6,931 nucleotides of DNA from NCBI GenBank assembly GCA_013330385.1, contig DUIL01000022.1, positions 1 to 6,931 of the forward strand, in the 5' to 3' direction. The translations under genes were made by a program, and so were the position numbers. Source of the stretch: Candidatus Thalassarchaeaceae archaeon (GTDB taxonomy: Archaea > Thermoplasmatota > Poseidoniia > Poseidoniales > Thalassarchaeaceae). The notes beneath the pieces were generated by a model that was not told the DNA's origin, did not search any database, and saw only the letters and a program-made list of their open reading frames with translations. Each line of letters begins with the position of its first letter. Within the stretch, counting starts at the first letter, position 1. Below are positions 1-5,373 of this stretch, in pieces.

Positions 1-3000
1 TGGTTCAACGCAAGTAGGGCTACAGCGACCTTGGATGGAGAGAATGGAACTTGGTCTGTTACTCCTTCACAGTGGATGACTGGTACTTTCCAAGGAGAAC
101 ATCGGGATGCTAATATCAATACAATCTCACAAGGTGAATCTCAAACGGTGCCCCTTGAATTTACAAATCATGGTGAATCAGCCATAGATCTAATTATTCA
201 TCCAGTAAGGCATGAACCGCTAGCTCATCAAGTAGGTCAATGGCTCAGTATTGGTAATGGTAGCAGTGGTGGGGAAAACAATACTTGGGATGGTTATCAA
301 GGAGATAGACCAGACTTACTTATCCCAATTCATGTCAACAACACAAGCTATCAGTTGCCATTAACTACTAATTTAGTTAGAGGTAGAGCGGTAATTGAGT
401 ATGCTGCTTTCGATGGTGATTTGGATACCAGTTCGAATGAACGAATTGAGATCACAATGTATCGCTGGAGTGATGATGATGGCGACGGCATCTGGGTGAA
501 CGATTTCGATAATGACTCTATGGTTGACTCCGATGATTGGACTGAGTCAAGTGAATTTGATGCATACGGCACTTGGTATCACCATGGCCCTCAAGCCGAA
601 TTCCGTGTTGGAATGCCATTCGACGATATGCAGGATGGCCTTTTCCTTGGAGTTTCTAGAAACCGCGTCAGTTCATCCGGCCTCGAAAACGTCAGTATTG
701 AATGGGACTGGACTGCATTCGGGCCGACAACAGACAACTGGATTTCGACCCACCATTCCTCGGGAGAATTACCACCGCTTACAGTTCAAGCTAATTCTAC
801 TTTGACTTACAATTTCACAGTCAACGTCCCAATTGATGCGCCTTCTGGCCTTCATCAGCACGGTTTGGCCATTAAAACATGGGAAAACCACAACGGCACG
901 ATGGTTTTTGGTCGCGAGTGGACACTTCCAATTGTCACCAATGTGCCTTGGAGTGGTCCATTTAATCTGTTTGCGAATCCTTTAGATGGAAATGTTTCCA
1001 ACCAAACTTTGTACACAGAATCTTGGCTTTCAGGAGGTCAGCGTTGGAGTTGGCGACCAGAGAGTGGAGATTGGCGATTCCTTAGTGTTGATTGGCCTGA
1101 AGAACTAGATACAGGAGGCACTGCAATTCTCGATGTAGACTGGGATGATAATGAGTGGACAGATGTCGATGTCCTTTGGCTTTCTCAAACACCTCATGGT
1201 TATGCCGATGAAGCACCTTTGGCATACGGCGACTCAACGTTTTGGATTGAAGAGCGTTCTGTCAACAATCATGTTGGTAGCGGGCGACACTCATGGGGCA
1301 CTTACACTGGTGATTCGCGAGAAGTGTTTGTTGTACCCACTTCTGCTGGAATTCATCAAATGGTTCTCCATACAGCGCACCACGGGGTCACGACTAATGA
1401 TAATGCTCTGAATATCTCTGTTGGGTATGTGGCAGCCGAGCAGTCCGGCTTCCACAAGGTTGTTACAGACTGGTCTGAAGCTAACGGAAATGAAAGTGTG
1501 TATGTTGTTTCTACAATGCCTTTACCTCTAGAATCTGTACGTACATTTGGTTGGACTCAACCAATAAATTTTGATAATGAGACGGCTTACCAAGATGATT
1601 CCGGCGACAAAATGAGTGCTTCATGGTGGCATAATTTCAGTGTAGTAGATGCTGCTGAAATTTCGATACAAATGGACTCTTATGAGGATGCAGATTTAGA
1701 TTTGTATCTATTCCATGATTCTGATGATAATGGTATATTTGAGTCTGGCGAGGAACTCAAGAGATCTTGGTCTGGAACTTCTGCTGAATCGATTACAATA
1801 GATAGTCCTGAAGATGGAAACTACTCCGTTGCGGTACATGGCTGGTCTGTATCGGAGAGTGTTCAATTTTGGATAGATGTTGAGGTTGTAGCTGGTAATT
1901 CATTGAATGTAACCAATTCCTCGTTGTTGAACCAATCCGATATCGCTAACATTTGGCCAAATGGTTCAGACACACTCGCTGGAGATATTCCCGAAGGGGC
2001 TCTCGAGTTGAATATAGACTACCAAATGCCTGAATCAGAAGGAGTATGGGAAGGGTTCGTTGAGATTACTCTTGATGGCGGAATTTCTATGCGTTTACCA
2101 TTCACATACGAGTTAATTGACCTTGACCCAGAGATTGAATTCGTTACGCCTGAGAACTTGACTCAAACGAATGTAACTCTGCCGCTCTCACTTCATGCCA
2201 AAGACATAGGTAGTGGGTTTTCTATTGACTCTCTTGATTGGTTAGGTGCGAGTAACACCACTTTAGTTCCTAACGCCACAAGCGTTGAAGCTACATTGTG
2301 GAATCTCTCCTCTCTCGATATCACCCAACTATGGAATTCAAATAATCATTCATCTAATCTAACATTTAGGGAAGTTTGGGTCAATTCATCTCTGCCTGAA
2401 AATGAACAATGGCACGATTATACAGCATCAATTTCAGATATATCAGGTCGTTCTTCCACAGATTGGTTGTCTGTAAAATATGATACAATATCTCCAATTT
2501 TGATAATATCTCATATTCCTCAGATTACTGACCAGAGCTTGCTTGAAGTAAGTATCCAAACTGAACCCGATGCTATTCTCAAACATGATCAAACAATTAT
2601 TGAAACTGATTCGAATGGTTCTGCCGAAGTAGCAATCATTCTAGAAGAATCTGAGATATTTTGGATGAATCCCTTTGGAGCACCATTATTCAGTCAATAT
2701 ATTGTTAATGGCAATAACACATTCTCAATTTCAGTTATTGACCCTGCTGGAAATGAGTATCAAGAATCATTTGATGTCATTCTTGATTCGACAGCACCCA
2801 CAATAGAATCAATATCATTGAACACCGTTGATCCAATTCATAACTTTGCAAACTGGTCTTGGGAGGGTACGCCTCTAAACATCACTAAGGCATTTGGTTC
2901 ATTCTCTATTACTGCTGATTGGAAATCAATGTGTGTGTCTTTCATCGATTCAAACATAAATAATGACCTTAAACTCTGTCAAAACATGACTGAATTCCCT

Positions 3001-4308
3001 AGTTTTGCCAATCAACCGGGCACCCTTCACAATGAATATAATGCTAATCATTGGTTGTTGGATTTTGAAAATCTAACAGATGATAGTTATCAGATGGAGA
3101 TTGAGATTAGTGATTGGATGGGTAATAGTAACCATTACGAATATTCCTTGATTTTTGACCGAACTTTACCCGAGGTCAATTGGGAAATTTCTCCCTCTGA
3201 TGAATTGATATTAAGTGACCACCGACTAGGTTTGTCTTGGACTGCCAGTGAAGAGGTTCATCTTCGGTTTTCACATAATGGTGTGGACGTTGAAGAATGG
3301 AATGCCAGTTATGGTGGATATTTCTACAATCTCTCTGAAGCAGGAAATCATGTGTTTTGTGTTGAAGCGTGGGATTCTACCGAGACTCAACACAATCCTA
3401 ATTACTTTTCAGAATGTAAGATTTACACGCTATCTCCTTCACTTTACACTAGCCAAGTATGGGCGAATTGGGACGGCACTGTAGTTGGAACTGAAACTGT
3501 ACAACTTGTATTCCAAAGGGGTCCAGATCAGTGGGCAACTGTGAAGCATGTGCCTGAGGGTGCTGAGGCTTCAGAGTTGGACCCCACTCATATGTTTGAT
3601 CCGGGTCTTTCATTCATTGAAATCGAATTAGAGTTAGACGAAGGTGAAAACGAATTCAAACTAGATATCGGGGCTCTTGACCACACTGAGAGTTACTGGC
3701 TACACGTCACTAGAGACACAATCACACCTAAATTGAACCTCACAGAAATAGCGAATAGAACTACCAATCTTGAACCTGAGAGAATAATCTATGGGGTATG
3801 TGAATATGGTGCATCAGTATCTATTTCTACAGAAATATCGAGTACATCCTTCATCTGCACTAATAGTGAAAACTTCACTGTCACTTTAGGAGTTCCTGCA
3901 AATCAAGGTTGGCATTGGATTAATGCGACTTCTGTGGATTTAGGTGGTAATGCTAACCAATACGGCATAGAAGTCCAGTATCAAGAATGGTTTGATTGGG
4001 CTCTTGATGATGCCCAAGATGGTGGCCCGATGCTCTACTATGGCGCTTCGGTTCTGATTATTCTTCTTTCAATTCTCGGTGCATCTGGTCGCATGATGCG
4101 AAAAAGACAATTGCGAAGGAAAGAATCAATCGAATCAATTGAAGGTGTTTCCGAATGGATTGATGAGATGATTGAGGACAGCACACCTCCTGAGCCTCCT
4201 AAACCACTACCTGAAGAAGAGGAATTGAGGGCTTGGGCAAGAGGCGAGCGCGATATACAATCATGGCAGGACAGGGTTCCTGATGATGATTCCATCGATG
4301 TTGATTGA
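1..4308 (+). CDS. Giant membrane-anchored surface protein with PPC-like and Ig-like modules (5' end missing)
   Basis: The frame is open from base 1, so the true start lies before the window; 1435 residues are visible (numbered here from base 1). In order: beta-sandwich modules to about 310, including a stretch like the spacer domains of large secreted proteases (VNVPIDAPSGLHQHG near 274-288, echoed at about 664-705); a PPC-like module at about 311-480; a clearer PPC module at about 525-635 with DADLDLYLF; Ig-like modules opening with D-x-x-x-P at residues 828, 929, 1053 and 1239; a single membrane helix at about 1344-1362; then RMMRKRQLRRK as stop-transfer and an acidic, proline-rich cytoplasmic tail to 1435. 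There are more than 30 N-x-S/T sequons, all outside the tail, which fits a glycosylated extracellular protein. Only six cysteines occur, as three local pairs in the C-terminal third. The module mix resembles the region after the catalytic domain in pyrolysin-like S8 peptidases, but no catalytic motif is visible, so the activity is unknown. Existence of the gene is very sure; function is not. Confidence 0.93.
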   Translation, partial: WFNASRATATLDGENGTWSVTPSQWMTGTFQGEHRDANINTISQGESQTVPLEFTNHGESAIDLIIHPVRHEPLAHQVGQWLSIGNGSSGGENNTWDGYQGDRPDLLIPIHVNNTSYQLPLTTNLVRGRAVIEYAAFDGDLDTSSNERIEITMYRWSDDDGDGIWVNDFDNDSMVDSDDWTESSEFDAYGTWYHHGPQAEFRVGMPFDDMQDGLFLGVSRNRVSSSGLENVSIEWDWTAFGPTTDNWISTHHSSGELPPLTVQANSTLTYNFTVNVPIDAPSGLHQHGLAIKTWENHNGTMVFGREWTLPIVTNVPWSGPFNLFANPLDGNVSNQTLYTESWLSGGQRWSWRPESGDWRFLSVDWPEELDTGGTAILDVDWDDNEWTDVDVLWLSQTPHGYADEAPLAYGDSTFWIEERSVNNHVGSGRHSWGTYTGDSREVFVVPTSAGIHQMVLHTAHHGVTTNDNALNISVGYVAAEQSGFHKVVTDWSEANGNESVYVVSTMPLPLESVRTFGWTQPINFDNETAYQDDSGDKMSASWWHNFSVVDAAEISIQMDSYEDADLDLYLFHDSDDNGIFESGEELKRSWSGTSAESITIDSPEDGNYSVAVHGWSVSESVQFWIDVEVVAGNSLNVTNSSLLNQSDIANIWPNGSDTLAGDIPEGALELNIDYQMPESEGVWEGFVEITLDGGISMRLPFTYELIDLDPEIEFVTPENLTQTNVTLPLSLHAKDIGSGFSIDSLDWLGASNTTLVPNATSVEATLWNLSSLDITQLWNSNNHSSNLTFREVWVNSSLPENEQWHDYTASISDISGRSSTDWLSVKYDTISPILIISHIPQITDQSLLEVSIQTEPDAILKHDQTIIETDSNGSAEVAIILEESEIFWMNPFGAPLFSQYIVNGNNTFSISVIDPAGNEYQESFDVILDSTAPTIESISLNTVDPIHNFANWSWEGTPLNITKAFGSFSITADWKSMCVSFIDSNINNDLKLCQNMTEFPSFANQPGTLHNEYNANHWLLDFENLTDDSYQMEIEISDWMGNSNHYEYSLIFDRTLPEVNWEISPSDELILSDHRLGLSWTASEEVHLRFSHNGVDVEEWNASYGGYFYNLSEAGNHVFCVEAWDSTETQHNPNYFSECKIYTLSPSLYTSQVWANWDGTVVGTETVQLVFQRGPDQWATVKHVPEGAEASELDPTHMFDPGLSFIEIELELDEGENEFKLDIGALDHTESYWLHVTRDTITPKLNLTEIANRTTNLEPERIIYGVCEYGASVSISTEISSTSFICTNSENFTVTLGVPANQGWHWINATSVDLGGNANQYGIEVQYQEWFDWALDDAQDGGPMLYYGASVLIILLSILGASGRMMRKRQLRRKESIESIEGVSEWIDEMIEDSTPPEPPKPLPEEEELRAWARGERDIQSWQDRVPDDDSIDVD
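472..537 (+). other. Acidic, likely calcium-binding Asp-rich stretch in the surface protein
   Basis: Visible residues 158-179 of the giant protein read D-D-D-G-D-G, then N-D-F-D-N-D-S-M-V-D-S-D-D. The D-x-D-x-D-G spacing (158, 160, 162, 163) followed by D168, D170, D172, D176 and D178 resembles calcium loops of thrombospondin type 3 or dockerin-like repeats. It lacks a Glu at position 12 of a strict EF-hand loop, so metal binding is an inference from residue spacing only. Confidence 0.5.
1717..1752 (+). other. EF-hand-type calcium loop inside a PPC-like module
   Basis: Visible residues 573-584 of the giant protein form a 12-residue loop with D573, D575, N577, G578, E581 and E584, matching EF-hand loop positions 1, 3, 5, 6, 9 and 12. 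It lies directly after the PPC strand DLDLYLF and before the strand leading to the conserved P-E-D-G-N-Y-S-V turn at about 603-610. Calcium binding is inferred from the pattern; the residues themselves are plain in the translation. Confidence 0.6.
4030..4086 (+). other. C-terminal transmembrane helix of the surface protein
   Basis: Visible residues 1344-1362 (M-L-Y-Y-G-A-S-V-L-I-I-L-L-S-I-L-G-A-S) form one uninterrupted hydrophobic segment. It is preceded by an acidic extracellular stretch and followed by seven Arg/Lys within ten residues or so. By the positive-inside rule this puts the large N-terminal part outside and the last ~72 residues in the cytoplasm. Confidence 0.88.
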
Positions 4309-4327
4309 GCATTATTGCACCTGCTAG

Positions 4328-4363
4328 GAAGCGAGGCTTCATCTGTACCTCACTGTTGCAGTG
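4328..4363 (+). repeat. Two tandem 5-bp-stem, 3-base-loop hairpins in the spacer
   Basis: The 59-base gap between the surface-protein stop and the dehydrogenase ATG holds two perfect inverted repeats: gaagc-gag-gcttc at 4328-4340 and cactg-ttg-cagtg at 4351-4363. The second ends four bases before the ATG at 4368. There is no oligo-T tract after either, so they do not look like standard archaeal or intrinsic bacterial terminators. They might be an RNA-processing or translation-control element, or two chance palindromes; the stems are short. Confidence 0.4.
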
Positions 4364-4367
4364 TCTC

Positions 4368-5219
4368 ATGGGAATCGAGAGAATAGCCGTACTTGGAGCC
4401 GGGCAAATGGGCAATGGTATCACACAGGTTGCTGCTTGTGCGGGGTATTCTGTGGTAATGATTGACATTAAGCAGGAATATGTTGATCATGGAATTGCAG
4501 CTATAGAGAAATCTCTTGCTCGTGTTGTAAAGAAAGATAGAATGACAAGAGAAGACGCAGATGCAGCCTTAGCCCTGATATCTACTTCTACAGAGAAGAG
4601 TGCCGCCTCGGATGCTGACCTTATTGTCGAAGCGATTCCTGAAATTCCGGACTTGAAATATTCTACTTTTGCTGAATTGGATTCAATCTGTAAGCCTGAG
4701 GCCATACTCGCAAGTAATACTTCATCGATTTCAATAAATGATATCGCCGAAGCGACAAAGAGGCCCGGAAAAGTAATCGGAATGCATTTCATGAATCCAG
4801 TTCCTGTGATGAAATTAGTTGAAATCATCAATGGCAGTAAAACAGAACCTTCGGTTACAGAAGCAGTAGTTGAAGCCGCTGAGAAGATGGGTAAGACTGC
4901 ATTAGCATGCAATGATTCACCTGGATTCGTTTCTAATCGAATACTTTGTCCAATGATTAACGAAGCCATCTTGACCCTTCAAGAAGGAGTTGCTGAGCCT
5001 GAGGCAATAGATGGAATCATGAAGTTAGGCATGAATCATCCAATTGGCCCCCTCGCCTTATCTGATCTGATTGGTAATGATACTGTTTTACACATTATGA
5101 ATGTGTTATACGAAGGATTTCAAGACGAAAAGTATGCCCCTGCTCCACTATTGGTAAAAATGGTTGAAGAAGGGAAATTAGGGCGGAAATCAGGCACTGG
5201 ATTCTATGATTACTCTTGA
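4368..5219 (+). CDS. hbd: 3-hydroxybutyryl-CoA / 3-hydroxyacyl-CoA dehydrogenase, NAD-dependent
   Basis: This 283-residue protein has the length and full motif set of stand-alone short-chain 3-hydroxyacyl-CoA dehydrogenases, which oxidise (S)-3-hydroxyacyl-CoA to 3-oxoacyl-CoA with NAD+ in cytoplasmic beta-oxidation, or run in reverse in butyryl-CoA routes. The N-terminal Rossmann domain has GAGQMG at residues 10-15 and D33 at the end of the second strand, which favours NAD over NADP. S119, H140 (in HFMNP), E152 and N190 (in DSPGFVSNR) sit exactly two residues after the known catalytic and substrate-binding Ser/His/Glu/Asn of clostridial Hbd. The C-terminal domain has HPIGPLALSD and the usual ending GRKSGTGFYDY. 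The ATG at 4368 is chosen because it places the first strand (IERIAVLG) just after the Met, as in the family; a TTG at 4305 would add 21 residues unlike the family and overlap the upstream stop. No Shine-Dalgarno sequence precedes the ATG. It looks intact and ordinary. Chain-length preference and direction cannot be read from sequence; the symbol is by family resemblance. Confidence 0.96.
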   Translation: MGIERIAVLGAGQMGNGITQVAACAGYSVVMIDIKQEYVDHGIAAIEKSLARVVKKDRMTREDADAALALISTSTEKSAASDADLIVEAIPEIPDLKYSTFAELDSICKPEAILASNTSSISINDIAEATKRPGKVIGMHFMNPVPVMKLVEIINGSKTEPSVTEAVVEAAEKMGKTALACNDSPGFVSNRILCPMINEAILTLQEGVAEPEAIDGIMKLGMNHPIGPLALSDLIGNDTVLHIMNVLYEGFQDEKYAPAPLLVKMVEEGKLGRKSGTGFYDYS

Positions 5220-5252
5220 TTCCCTCCCCGCTTAGTGTTTATTTCACACTGA

Positions 5253-5275
5253 CAGTTAATGGGTTCAGTTAATAC
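5253..5275 (+). promoter_or_regulatory. Possible TATA-like promoter element with 8-base direct repeat
   Basis: The 79-base spacer before the PPC-array gene has cagttaat twice, at 5253-5260 and 5266-5273. The second copy runs into gttaatac, centred about 27 bases before the ATG at 5299, which is where an archaeal TATA box would sit for a leaderless transcript. No Shine-Dalgarno motif precedes the ATG, in keeping with leaderless initiation. The box is a weak match to the archaeal consensus, so this is tentative. A T-rich stretch at 5238-5245 is an alternative box for a transcript with a leader. Confidence 0.3.
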
Positions 5276-5298
5276 ACACCATCTATTCACTATACATC

Positions 5299-5373
5299 AT
5301 GACGCGAGCGTATGTCGCACGAACGATTGTTGCCTTGATGCTGCTATCTACCATCTCAGGGGTAGTCTTAGCC
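5299..5373 (+). other. Sec-type signal peptide
   Basis: The first 25 residues have a short basic start (MTRAYVAR), a hydrophobic core (TIVALMLLSTISGVVL) and a small-residue cleavage site L-A before D26-D27. There is no twin-arginine pair and no lipobox cysteine, so Sec export with ordinary signal-peptidase cleavage is the natural reading. Confidence 0.88.

Noticed and set aside
31..33. TTG as the start of the giant protein
   Set aside because: The frame is open back to base 1 with sequence of the same kind (W-F-N-A-S-R-A-T-A-T), no signal peptide follows, and the protein is a large exported type, so the start must lie before the window.
512..1411. Alternate-frame + strand open frames inside the surface protein gene
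   Set aside because: They overlap a strong coding frame with clear domain structure and have no features of their own.
4038..4468. Minus-strand open frames across the tail of the surface protein and the spacer
   Set aside because: They are Ser/Pro-rich reflections of the acidic tail codons and the dehydrogenase start, with no domain or signal.
4487..4969. 160-residue open frame on the minus strand inside the dehydrogenase gene
   Set aside because: It is wholly antisense to a fully conserved enzyme, has no recognisable domain, and reflects the codon pattern of the real gene.
5220..5250. Possible transcription terminator after the dehydrogenase
   Set aside because: There is no stem and only short T runs (gtttattt), too weak to call an archaeal oligo-T terminator.
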